From: Pseudoalteromonas sp. S2755
GTDB taxonomy: Bacteria > Pseudomonadota > Gammaproteobacteria > Enterobacterales > Alteromonadaceae
Reading direction: 5' to 3'
Assembly (NCBI RefSeq): GCF_005886535.1
Contig: NZ_PNDS01000001.1
Location: 62,001-126,000, forward strand
Length of the DNA: 64,000 nt
Shown in pieces: positions 36,344 through 44,514 of the stretch (positions are counted from its first letter, which is position 1; every line of letters begins with the position of its first letter). Made by a program: the position numbers and the translations under genes. The notes under the pieces were generated by a model. It did not search any database. It was not told the DNA's origin and was given only the letters and a program-made list of their open reading frames with translations.

Positions 36344-37024
36344 ATGATTGGCTTTCTTATACTTGTCGCAGCATTTGTGGTCTTTGTTGGTGTATTACAA
36401 TATCAAAAAGTAAAAACGATAGCTCATAGACGTACGTTTATACAAGATTACGACCTCACGCATTTAAGACCCAAACTCAGTCACCATTATCCTGAGCTTA
36501 CTAATGAGCAACTGACACAGGTTGAATTTGGTCTCAAGCAGTTTTTCCAAGCGAATTTATTGCTCGAAGATCAATCCTTGGCTATGCCCTCTCGGGTTGT
36601 CGATGCGCTGTGGCATGAATTTATTTTACACACTCAAGCGTATCAATCTTTTTGCTACGAGGCTTTTGGCCGTTTCTTACATCATTGCCCATCAGAAGCG
36701 ATGAAAGGGAAAAACAAAGCGCAACTCAGCCTACGTAAAACATGGCGAGCCTGTTGTAGCATCGAGCGCATATCCCCGCGAAGACCAGCTGCTTTACCAA
36801 TATTATTCGCACTGGATGCCTTACTTAACATCCCAAATGGCTATTACTACTCAGCAACTGACTTTCGTGAACCTGTCGCCAAGGGCGATTCCAGCAGCAC
36901 AACCTATGCAGGTCACATCGGATGTACTTCAATGGATAGTGGCGACAGCTCCTCATCATCATCAAGTTCTTCAAACTCAAGTTGCAGTAGTGGCTCAAGT
37001 TGCGGCAGTGGCTGTAGCAGTTAA
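36344..37024 (+). CDS. Membrane-anchored protein with Ser/Cys-rich tail
   Basis: A 226-residue protein with an N-terminal membrane segment (MIGFLILVAAFVVFVGVLQY), then a helical domain with the conserved-looking core ALWHEFILHTQAYQSFCYEA followed by FGRFLHHCPSEA. This resembles the plant-type glycine-rich domain proteins (GRDP/DUF1399), which share a WHxHxLxTxxY core. The last 30 residues are almost only Ser, Gly and Cys, with five regularly spaced Cys. Such tails occur in other small bacterial membrane proteins of unknown function. AGGGAAA precedes the ATG. The function is unknown. Confidence 0.82.
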   Translation: MIGFLILVAAFVVFVGVLQYQKVKTIAHRRTFIQDYDLTHLRPKLSHHYPELTNEQLTQVEFGLKQFFQANLLLEDQSLAMPSRVVDALWHEFILHTQAYQSFCYEAFGRFLHHCPSEAMKGKNKAQLSLRKTWRACCSIERISPRRPAALPILFALDALLNIPNGYYYSATDFREPVAKGDSSSTTYAGHIGCTSMDSGDSSSSSSSSSNSSCSSGSSCGSGCSS

Positions 37025-37140
37025 ACACAAAGTATTTCTAGGATGCGGCCTTTTACATTCGTTAACGTTAAGGCCTTATATTGGCGCTAAAGATTAGCTA
37101 CTATTTGTACCGGTTTAACTAGTTTTCTTTTGGTGATCCG

Positions 37141-37629
37141 GTGCCTATTTTCAACAAACATTACAGCCTGCTATTTTCAGCCTTACTGATGTCGGGATGC
37201 CACCAACTGGGCGAAGGTCAATCTTTGTGGAGAATAGCCTCAGAGGGCATCATTTTTGATGGGCAGCTGCAAACGCACGTATCAGCTCCCTCAATTCAAT
37301 GTGAACGTTGTGAAGTCAAACGGCAGACTGATATACGCCCTTCTGGCCCCGCGGATTACACACTGGTGTCGGAAAACCACAAACTAAAAGCGATTTGGGG
37401 TAAAAGTAGCAATGCCGCTTTGTATATTCCAAATAACGCCGGAAGAACCTTAATAAATTTGGCTCCGGATACGGAAACGGGTGTCTGGATCATGGACTTA
37501 GATAGTACACCAAAGCCACTTAAGGTCGGCAAAGTAAATTATGTGATGCTTGGCGCTGACACTTACCAAGTAGTGATCAGTCCAAATTCACAGCGCACAA
37601 ACTTCGAGTACGCTGTACTTGTAAAATAG
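37141..37629 (+). CDS. Putative lipoprotein of unknown function
   Basis: A 162-residue protein from a GTG start. The N-terminus MPIFNKHYSLLFSALLMSGC ends in a lipobox (LMSG-C), so lipidation and export are likely. A CERC pair (SIQCERCEVKRQ) near residue 60 could bind metal or form a disulfide. The rest looks beta-rich. I do not recognise a family. It follows the previous gene by 116 bases in the same direction. Confidence 0.75.
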   Translation: MPIFNKHYSLLFSALLMSGCHQLGEGQSLWRIASEGIIFDGQLQTHVSAPSIQCERCEVKRQTDIRPSGPADYTLVSENHKLKAIWGKSSNAALYIPNNAGRTLINLAPDTETGVWIMDLDSTPKPLKVGKVNYVMLGADTYQVVISPNSQRTNFEYAVLVK

Positions 37630-37643
37630 TATTTATATAGTAT

Positions 37644-38111
37644 TTATTTAGTTTCTAAAATAGTTACTGCATTAGGCTTAAGCCTAACTAGGTTCATTCC
37701 CTCAGTGACTTTGCTTGCATCAAACACTTCACCGTTTTCGTGTGCTCTATGGGCCAAATAACGCTTCGTTTTCTCAATGTCTAACTCGAACTTTTCAAGT
37801 ACACCAGTCGCATAGGCTTGTTTTCCAATGGCGGACATAGGAAAAACCATATCGCCATCCCGTACCTTTACGTTTATTTCCTCGCCGTTATCCACTTTCA
37901 GTGTCATCCAACAACCGCGTTTTTTACACACCTTGACCACCTCACCCGACAGCGTGATCTGGCTCCCCACAAACTGCTCAGTATTTTTCAACACGTCTTT
38001 GCCCGCAACGAGCTTACTCATATCCGCCCCCCCACCAAACTGGGTAACACTTGCATAAGATATAGTGCTAAGCAATGCCAACATCAGCAGCAACCTATTT
38101 TGTAATTTCAT
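37644..38111 (-). CDS. Periplasmic DUF4920 (OB-fold-like) protein
   Basis: A 155-residue exported protein (signal peptide MKLQNRLLLMLALLSTISYA). It has the DUF4920 pattern GSQITLSGEVVKVCKKRGCW, then MTLKVDNGEEINVKVRDGDM and VATG-like AYATGVLEKFELDIEKTKRY. The paired Cys of VCKKRGCW is a family hallmark. The biochemical role is unknown; metal or nucleotide binding has not been shown. GGAGG precedes the ATG. Confidence 0.87.
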   Translation of the reverse strand: MKLQNRLLLMLALLSTISYASVTQFGGGADMSKLVAGKDVLKNTEQFVGSQITLSGEVVKVCKKRGCWMTLKVDNGEEINVKVRDGDMVFPMSAIGKQAYATGVLEKFELDIEKTKRYLAHRAHENGEVFDASKVTEGMNLVRLKPNAVTILETK

Positions 38112-38147
38112 AAAACCTCCTTCTCAAAAATTACAGCCAGTATAAAC

Positions 38148-38176
38148 AAAAATGCCGACTTTACGTCGGCATTTTT
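38148..38176. terminator. Strong bidirectional terminator
   Basis: A perfect 12-bp stem AAAAATGCCGAC/GTCGGCATTTTT with loop TTTAC. On the minus strand it ends the 38200-39927 gene. Confidence 0.88.
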
Positions 38177-38199
38177 AACATCATTTTGGCTTTTGAGCG

Positions 38200-39927
38200 T
38201 TATAGTTTTTTCAGCTTCATATCAGTGCCAAATACAAGGCCATGATCTGCAACATCCATACTAAACTCGAACACCATATTTTGCTGTAAAAGTGCATCAA
38301 TACCTTCAGGCATTGGTTGGCCAGTCGCTTTTGCCGCTTCTAACATTGGTGCTAAAAACGCTTGCATATCCATGCTGAAATGCGTCATACCATTAGTTTC
38401 TAGCGCTTGGCTTGCCATTTTCTCAGCGATAACCGTCGCCTTTTCACCCGTAAACAATACCAAGTGATCGCCTTTAACAGCCAACTTGATATCCATACCC
38501 AATGGCTGTGGAGATGGAATGTACTGGTTAATTGAAACCGGAGTACCATCTTCTGGGATTTGAATTTGACCCAGCATAGGTGCAAGGCCTTTTACCGTAT
38601 TAACGAGTACTAACGGGTCTTCGGCAGACAATGTAACTAGCGCATCAAACGTTTTAGGTTCCGGCATGCCTTGGTCGTTTGGCTCCATAACTAGATCAAA
38701 AACGGATGCACTCACGCCTTTAACCGAGTTCGCCATGCCTGTCATCATCGCAATAGCCATTGGGCTATTTTGTTTCGCTTGCTGCTGTAGTGCAACGAGT
38801 TCAGAACACTTGAATTCAGCTTTAGTAAAGCGGCCCCAAAGGGTGTTTACAAGCGGCGCAACTTTTGCGACATCAACACCATAGCCAAACCCTAGAACTT
38901 TCTCTTCGCCGTTGGTGACGTGCGCAGGAATAAAGCCACGGATCGACCCAAGCGCTTTCATCAACTCAGCATCTTGACCCACCACAACAGTATCAACTTC
39001 AAAGTCGATTGCGGAATTTGTAAATTTGATATTCTTGGTACCCAATACCGTTGCAGGCCACAGGTTGGCGATTTCACTGTAGTCCGCCTGACACTCAGGA
39101 GCACGTACCGCTGCTAATTTCTCAGTCCCACCACCTAGCTGCAAGATGTTATCTAACATACGAGTTAAATCAGACTGCTTGTTTGCAGTAATACCATCGA
39201 CGATAGCCACATGGTTCAAAAATGCAATTGACGAACCATCAAAACCAAACTGCGTATTGTATTGCTCAAGCTTGCCAGATTGTGCCAGTGACTGAGCTGG
39301 TTTGGTGATACCCAAAGCAACTTTTAGATCTGCTTCGGTATTAATTGGCGTGTTAAATGTCGTCGTAACCCATTGACCCTGCACGGAAGTGATAAGCTCA
39401 ATTTTAGCTTCTGGCGCGAACTCAAGCTGATAACGCGTTAATGCGACGCCATCAAGCGTATCTTCTTGGTACGTGATTTCGGCATCTTTTGCAGCCATTT
39501 TTATTGTGCGCTGAAAAGCTTCGGGATCTGCAAGCTCATAACGCAGTGTCGGTAACAAACCAACGGTGTAGAATACACTTCTAACTGTCTCACCCATACC
39601 TAAGATAGCTTTCATTTGCTCAGGGGATGTCATCGCTAGATTGTACTGCTCTAATAGCGTCGCCAGAAAATTCAGATGTTTGTCATTTTCTTTTCTAAGC
39701 AACCCAGTTACTTCTTCAAGGTCGTGTACTTTTCTAAGTGCTTCAGGCATAAAAGAAAAATATTTTTGCTGCTCAAAAGGCGTTAATTGCCCCCAAAATA
39801 CCGCGGTATCAGCCGGAACATATTCTAGTTGTTCCATCGCGATGCTTGAAGAAGATGATTGAGTGGTTACATAAGCACCAACGGCAATAGCCACAGCACC
39901 CAAGCCAACGAGAAGTTTTGTATTCAT
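38200..39927 (-). CDS. Large exported/membrane-anchored protein of unknown function
   Basis: A 575-residue protein. The ATG at 39927, after AAGGATCAC, is preferred over an in-frame start 24 codons upstream; it gives a hydrophobic N-terminus MNTKLLVGLGAVAIAVGAYV that is a signal anchor or signal peptide. The body begins MEQLEYVPADTAVFWGQLTP and has repeated segments in which beta strands alternate with helices (FGYGVDVAKVAPLVNTLWGR, VFDLVMEPNDQGMPEPKTFD). The opening resembles DUF3352-type exported proteins, but I cannot confirm this. No catalytic motif is seen. A strong terminator follows. Confidence 0.8.
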   Translation of the reverse strand: MNTKLLVGLGAVAIAVGAYVTTQSSSSSIAMEQLEYVPADTAVFWGQLTPFEQQKYFSFMPEALRKVHDLEEVTGLLRKENDKHLNFLATLLEQYNLAMTSPEQMKAILGMGETVRSVFYTVGLLPTLRYELADPEAFQRTIKMAAKDAEITYQEDTLDGVALTRYQLEFAPEAKIELITSVQGQWVTTTFNTPINTEADLKVALGITKPAQSLAQSGKLEQYNTQFGFDGSSIAFLNHVAIVDGITANKQSDLTRMLDNILQLGGGTEKLAAVRAPECQADYSEIANLWPATVLGTKNIKFTNSAIDFEVDTVVVGQDAELMKALGSIRGFIPAHVTNGEEKVLGFGYGVDVAKVAPLVNTLWGRFTKAEFKCSELVALQQQAKQNSPMAIAMMTGMANSVKGVSASVFDLVMEPNDQGMPEPKTFDALVTLSAEDPLVLVNTVKGLAPMLGQIQIPEDGTPVSINQYIPSPQPLGMDIKLAVKGDHLVLFTGEKATVIAEKMASQALETNGMTHFSMDMQAFLAPMLEAAKATGQPMPEGIDALLQQNMVFEFSMDVADHGLVFGTDMKLKKL

Positions 39928-40183
39928 AATGTGATCCTTGTTATCACCACGAAACATAGCCAAACACGTGGTAAATTTATTCTTCCCTACGAACCGCAAC
40001 GATTGCGCGCGTCAGAGGTCGTTGCATAAAAACACCTAAGTGTCCAAAAATGCAGCGCTATTGTACCTTGATTATTGTCTCAATTCCATTAATTGTGCGC
40101 GGTTAAGTTACTCTCTATATTCGGTCAGTTTTAAAATGAGCTTGATCGTTACACCAATAACCACCAAGCTCTCATTTACAGGG

Positions 40184-42148
40184 CTATTGACTTTCTGCTT
40201 GTAAAGTCAACCCTGAAAAAGCAGCGTAACCATAGAGTCCAATATACCAAGTTCCCGCATTTGGATTGGTAATTGTGCACGTTTCATTATTGCCATTTTC
40301 ATAAGGCCGACACTCGTAGGTATTACTATTTGGTTGTTGACCAAAACGCAGATATAAATCAGCATCTCCAGTCCCCCCCGATGCCTCTACTTGCAGGCTC
40401 TGTGTTCCCTGCGCCACGTCAAAAGTATAATACTGCCACTGACCTTTACTGGCGGATTGATCCAACCATTGCTGGCTATTACCTTGATCTGGAGGAGTGT
40501 CAGTATAAACCGTAGCCGTTAGCGCAACGCCCGAATAACGCTCATAGCCATCAAGCATGACATAGTAACGACCTGTTTGTACTGGAGTAATTGTACAGAC
40601 TTCATTATTACCGGATTTATAGGGTCGACAATCGTAGTTTTGTGTCGTTGGTTCCGCATTAAAGCGCACATACATATCTACATCACCACTGCCGCCCGCC
40701 GTTTCAACTTTTAGCTGCGTTGCTCCTGCTGGCACATCAATGTAATAAAGTACCTGAGAAGACTTAGCACCAGTGACATTCGCTTGTGTTTGACCACTGA
40801 TAAGTTCAATTGCAGCTGGCGGCTCAATAATGGGCGTTTCTATCACAGATAGATTATTGCTTGCTTTGATCAGATTCAGTTCATCACCAATTTCGGCGGC
40901 ATACCACCATGTCATATTCATAGGTAACGCGAGCGGATCGGCATCTCGCTGCGCTTTAGATAAGGCAGTTGCATTGCTTGAAAACTCAGCAGTTCGAACA
41001 GTAAGCTTATCATTTGTCACACTCAACACTTTAAACTGTTGAATACTCGCAAGGTCGATAGTCCAGCTTTTTGGATCATTGGCGCTTCTCGCCGGTGCAC
41101 CCCAACTTCCCTCACCCACATAAACGGTGCCGCCTTGGCTCGTTGCAGTAAAGCCATTGCTGGTAGGCGTTAGTGCGTAAGTCAGTTTATTGATATGAGT
41201 ATCGGACTCTACCACTAAGTTCATCGCATTATTATAGAAGTCTTGTGCCCACCAAGTATGTAATATGGTGTTGTCTGACTTGCCTGAATAGTGAGGATAC
41301 ATCGGTTTGTGATACTGAGCGATACGCCACGTTGCGCTGTTAGCCTGAGACTGTAAGTCGCTTTTCAGCCAATTGTTCATCGCTGTGGCATAGCTCGACC
41401 AGCCACTATTTTTAAATTGGCTATTTAAGGTATAAACCCTTAACAGCCCCGCCACGTTAAAAGCACCATAAGTATCTTTTGCTGTACACGCACCATCTTG
41501 GTCATAATCGACGCCAAATACTTGGCATAGCGTTTTGTAGTTATCGTCTTCGTGATTGCCATGTGTTGCTACAAATGGATAAATTCGCTTGTATGCAAGG
41601 CCATCAATCAAATCATCCGAAAAGGTTAATTGCCAATCTTTTAAGTATTCACGCATTTCAGAAACGGAGTTTGCATTGGTGTAATCACCACCATGCATAA
41701 TAAATAGCGGTCGAATTTTAGCGATCAACTCATTGCCTTTACGACGCGTTGTCCAACCTGTGCGCGTATCACCACCAGCTACAGCAGTGATCCCTGATGC
41801 CGTTTGCGGCGCAGTTCTAAACCACAAACGCTGACCGCAACCTTGTGAATCACAAACACGATAATACACCGCACTATCTGGGGCTAAGCCGGTTAATTTC
41901 ACAAATGAACTTGAGAGGCCCCCGTCAAAGGTATGCGTTGCGCTGACCGCAGCACTTTGCCAGCTCTGCTCATCCGTTGTGCTGCCATATTTAACAATAT
42001 GATTAGTGCCTGATGTGGGTGTAAATCCTATTGTTGCTGAGGTGCTTGGGCTGGTGTCCCACACAAGACGGTGGTAGTCACTCGCAGCAAAACTGCTACA
42101 AGATAGACCTGCTGCAACCACAAAAGTTGCCATTTGAGTATATTTCAT
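40184..42148 (-). CDS. Secreted metallophosphoesterase with two PPC domains
   Basis: A 654-residue extracellular enzyme of the purple acid phosphatase-like group. After a signal peptide (MKYTQMATFVVAAGLSCSSF) comes a fibronectin-like N-domain, then calcineurin-type motifs: AVAGGDTRTGW, MHGGDYTN, ATHGNHEDD, AQYHKPMYPH and ESDTHINKL, which give the di-metal ligands. From about residue 450 there are two pre-peptidase C-terminal (PPC) repeats, each with VETAGGSGDVDMYVRFN-like and YNYECRPYxSGNNExC-like blocks. PPC domains mark proteins exported through type II secretion in this group. It is last in a three-gene run, 11 bases after the DUF1566 gene. Confidence 0.92.
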   Translation of the reverse strand: MKYTQMATFVVAAGLSCSSFAASDYHRLVWDTSPSTSATIGFTPTSGTNHIVKYGSTTDEQSWQSAAVSATHTFDGGLSSSFVKLTGLAPDSAVYYRVCDSQGCGQRLWFRTAPQTASGITAVAGGDTRTGWTTRRKGNELIAKIRPLFIMHGGDYTNANSVSEMREYLKDWQLTFSDDLIDGLAYKRIYPFVATHGNHEDDNYKTLCQVFGVDYDQDGACTAKDTYGAFNVAGLLRVYTLNSQFKNSGWSSYATAMNNWLKSDLQSQANSATWRIAQYHKPMYPHYSGKSDNTILHTWWAQDFYNNAMNLVVESDTHINKLTYALTPTSNGFTATSQGGTVYVGEGSWGAPARSANDPKSWTIDLASIQQFKVLSVTNDKLTVRTAEFSSNATALSKAQRDADPLALPMNMTWWYAAEIGDELNLIKASNNLSVIETPIIEPPAAIELISGQTQANVTGAKSSQVLYYIDVPAGATQLKVETAGGSGDVDMYVRFNAEPTTQNYDCRPYKSGNNEVCTITPVQTGRYYVMLDGYERYSGVALTATVYTDTPPDQGNSQQWLDQSASKGQWQYYTFDVAQGTQSLQVEASGGTGDADLYLRFGQQPNSNTYECRPYENGNNETCTITNPNAGTWYIGLYGYAAFSGLTLQAESQ

Positions 42149-42159
42149 TTCCTTGGTTC

Positions 42160-42831
42160 CTAGTTTAGAGTAACAGGCTCAGCACGACTTTGAGCCAATG
42201 AGAGTGGTGTTGACGGCGTAGCCACCAACATGACGAATGCGGCGTTTGCATAAGGAAGCGATAGCGTCTTTGCAGATTGAAAATTCACGGCCGTTGCTCC
42301 TAACTTTTCACGCTTAAACGACTTGGGTAACGGCACGCCAGCCTCACTACTCCAATAGTCACCATTTTTAATCTGTGGGAAAAAATCACTTGCGATATGG
42401 GGTTGTCCGGGACTATTTGGCGTTTGAATTAAAGAGCGCAGCTCATCAGGTGTGGGTAAGCGCCACTCGGCACTACCACATAATGAAGCTTGGTTGGTTT
42501 TACGGATCAGATCTTGGCTATCGCAGTGGGATGCTTCGAAATAACAATCACCTTGATCAGCATGACCAAATTGACCGTCATACCAAGAGTAACTCCAATA
42601 GCCATCGTGAATAGACTCATCATCTCGCTTTACTTCCCAAAGCAGATTAAGCTTTTTATCATAGACACAATGCCAAGGGCCCTGCCATACAGACAAAAAT
42701 TGCATGTCATTGGTGACTTTAATAAAGCGTGCATGAGTTGGAATTTCTCGCTCAGGAGCGCTGAATAACAAGTAGCTAATTGCCACAGTGGCAATCGCTA
42801 AACTAAGTATTAAACGTGAGGCAACGGTCAT
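42160..42831 (-). CDS. Exported DUF1566 (Lcl C-terminal-like) protein
   Basis: A 223-residue protein with an N-terminal membrane segment (LILSLAIATVAISYLLFSAP) and a DUF1566 domain: LNLLWEVKRDDESIHDGYWS, DCYFEASHCDSQDLI, then the diagnostic CGSAEWRLPTPDELRSLIQT and NGDYWSSEA. This C-type-lectin-like domain often occurs in adhesins and surface proteins. The start overlaps the upstream gene by four bases (ATGA), which suggests coupled translation. Four cysteines probably form disulfides outside the cytoplasm. The role in this cluster is unknown. Confidence 0.87.
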   Translation of the reverse strand: MTVASRLILSLAIATVAISYLLFSAPEREIPTHARFIKVTNDMQFLSVWQGPWHCVYDKKLNLLWEVKRDDESIHDGYWSYSWYDGQFGHADQGDCYFEASHCDSQDLIRKTNQASLCGSAEWRLPTPDELRSLIQTPNSPGQPHIASDFFPQIKNGDYWSSEAGVPLPKSFKREKLGATAVNFQSAKTLSLPYANAAFVMLVATPSTPLSLAQSRAEPVTLN

Positions 42832-44330
42832 AGCATATACCTCAATTGAATCGCTCTGTGGTGGCGAGTATGAGCGATTTGTGCGTGATCAAATGCGGAG
42901 ACCCACATGCAAACACCTGAACGCAGTTCAACATCAAGGGGAGAATGCGTTTGGTGTTTACGTACCAGCTCTAGCGTCCAATAACCATCGTGCCACTCTC
43001 CCCTAGCCCTAACATCGGCTCTATCTCCCTCAAAACGATTTGAACGGTACAACACAGATGGGAGCTGTTCGCCAATTTTCGCCATGTCTCGTTGAGGGTT
43101 GTAGGTTTCGCTGGCAAACCAATCAAGGACTTTGCGCTCGGTGATATCTGGCGATGGGATTGGCATTCGCTTTGGCGTAACCTCAGTCGGTGAGTACCAG
43201 CGCCAGTTCATCACATAAGCACCGCTTTCTTTGCCATCAGGTTGATACCCTGCGGTGTAGCGTCTTTGCCCAAGTGCAACGCTTTGAGGTGGCCCAAAAA
43301 AATTATCATCGGCCAAGTACATGTCATTAGTTCTCAGCGCTTTCCAGTGCCATAAGTCTCGTGTGCGGCCGTCCGTACTCGCATGATAGCCCTTGCCGTG
43401 CCAATTACGGGGTTTGTCTGCAAGCGGCGCATCACCGTATTGCATCGTACCATCGCCTCCTAGTTCACAGGTTGTCGATAGCATGATGGCAAACTTATCT
43501 TCGTAATAAGTGCGCTCGTCAAAGCGATAAAAGCCATTCTCTTGTACTTGCCAACCGTCCGAGGTTTTTTCCAGCGGTAGATGATCTAGGCTTTCGGTCG
43601 GATCTTGCCAGCGGATCAGAAAGAAGGTTTCATCATGGTTGCTCAACGCTTTTATTTCGACCTCACTACTCCCATCCAAGAAGTTTGCACCACCAAATGT
43701 CGTTAACTTAATAGGCTTAGCACGCAACCATTGTGGCTCGTCTCCTTTGCCGTCTATTTCAAGGTGGCTTTGCCTTGATAGCGGCGCAACTTCTAACCGT
43801 AAATGCTGATCTGCAACAATAAGTTTTATGCCAAGGCCGCAAAAATACACCAGAGCAATACTGCAACTGAGTAAAATAAGCGCATTTCGGGGCAATAACA
43901 CACTCAGTACTTGCTTGCCCTTAAACACGGTGTGCTTTATGCCATGTAACACCAAATACAAAAAAATGGCTGTCGCTGATAACCCATGAATCACTAAACT
44001 TAGACTCTCTGGATTGAGCCAAAGTAACCATCCTGTGACTATACTCAGCACGATAACCAGATACCCAAAGTAGTTAACGGCTTTATCAAACTTACTTGGT
44101 GCGCCACGAAACGGTGCGCGAATGGTTGCCACAGTAAAAACAATCGCAATTAAGGTGAGTAAGCAACCAAATAACACGTGCACTGACAGCAACGCGCCTT
44201 GTGGAAGTAAAGGCGAAAGAAACGCCAGAAAATCATGATTGATAATGCCCAAGCGAGGACCTGTCAGTAACCCAACCAAGATAACTATTACCGCCATAAC
44301 ATGAAAAATGGCAAAACTACTTCGACGCAC
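42828..44330 (-). CDS. Cytochrome b561-like/ethylbenzene-dehydrogenase-type haem protein fusion
   Basis: A two-part redox protein of about 500 residues. The first 170 hold about four or five membrane segments with His in helices (SVHVLFGCLLTLIAIVFTVA, LVIHGLSATAIFLYLVLHGI), like a cytochrome b561. The rest, outside the membrane, resembles the haem-binding gamma subunit of ethylbenzene dehydrogenase (PF09459): LEIDGKGDEPQWLRAKPIKL, DETFFLIRWQDPTESLDHLP, YEDKFAIMLS and DLWHWKALRTNDMYLADD. The start is taken at GTG 44330 because GGGAG lies before it; a TTG four codons upstream is possible. It is divergent from a RoxA-like cytochrome c across about 180 bases, a likely electron-transfer partner. 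Confidence 0.87.
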   Translation of the reverse strand: MRRSSFAIFHVMAVIVILVGLLTGPRLGIINHDFLAFLSPLLPQGALLSVHVLFGCLLTLIAIVFTVATIRAPFRGAPSKFDKAVNYFGYLVIVLSIVTGWLLWLNPESLSLVIHGLSATAIFLYLVLHGIKHTVFKGKQVLSVLLPRNALILLSCSIALVYFCGLGIKLIVADQHLRLEVAPLSRQSHLEIDGKGDEPQWLRAKPIKLTTFGGANFLDGSSEVEIKALSNHDETFFLIRWQDPTESLDHLPLEKTSDGWQVQENGFYRFDERTYYEDKFAIMLSTTCELGGDGTMQYGDAPLADKPRNWHGKGYHASTDGRTRDLWHWKALRTNDMYLADDNFFGPPQSVALGQRRYTAGYQPDGKESGAYVMNWRWYSPTEVTPKRMPIPSPDITERKVLDWFASETYNPQRDMAKIGEQLPSVLYRSNRFEGDRADVRARGEWHDGYWTLELVRKHQTHSPLDVELRSGVCMWVSAFDHAQIAHTRHHRAIQLRYML

Positions 44331-44514
44331 AACCGCTCCCAAATAAATAAAGTAAATTTAGTGTAAACAAATAAATTTACATAAATATTTCATATTTGGA
44401 AAGATGAGACTTTCTCATCTTGTGAATTAGCGGCACGTGTAATGTCGTGTAACTTGATTGTTAATAAGTTTGTACTAAGGTAGTTGATACTTCCACCGTC
44501 ACGGACAGTTCCAC
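44331..44514. promoter_or_regulatory. Divergent promoter region of the redox cluster
   Basis: AT-rich 184-base region between the divergent haem-protein gene and the RoxA-like gene. The hexamer pair AAGATGAGACTTTCTCATCTT (44399-44420) is a near-perfect inverted repeat (AAGATGAGA/TCTCATCTT) and is a good candidate for an operator or leader hairpin. Confidence 0.45.
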
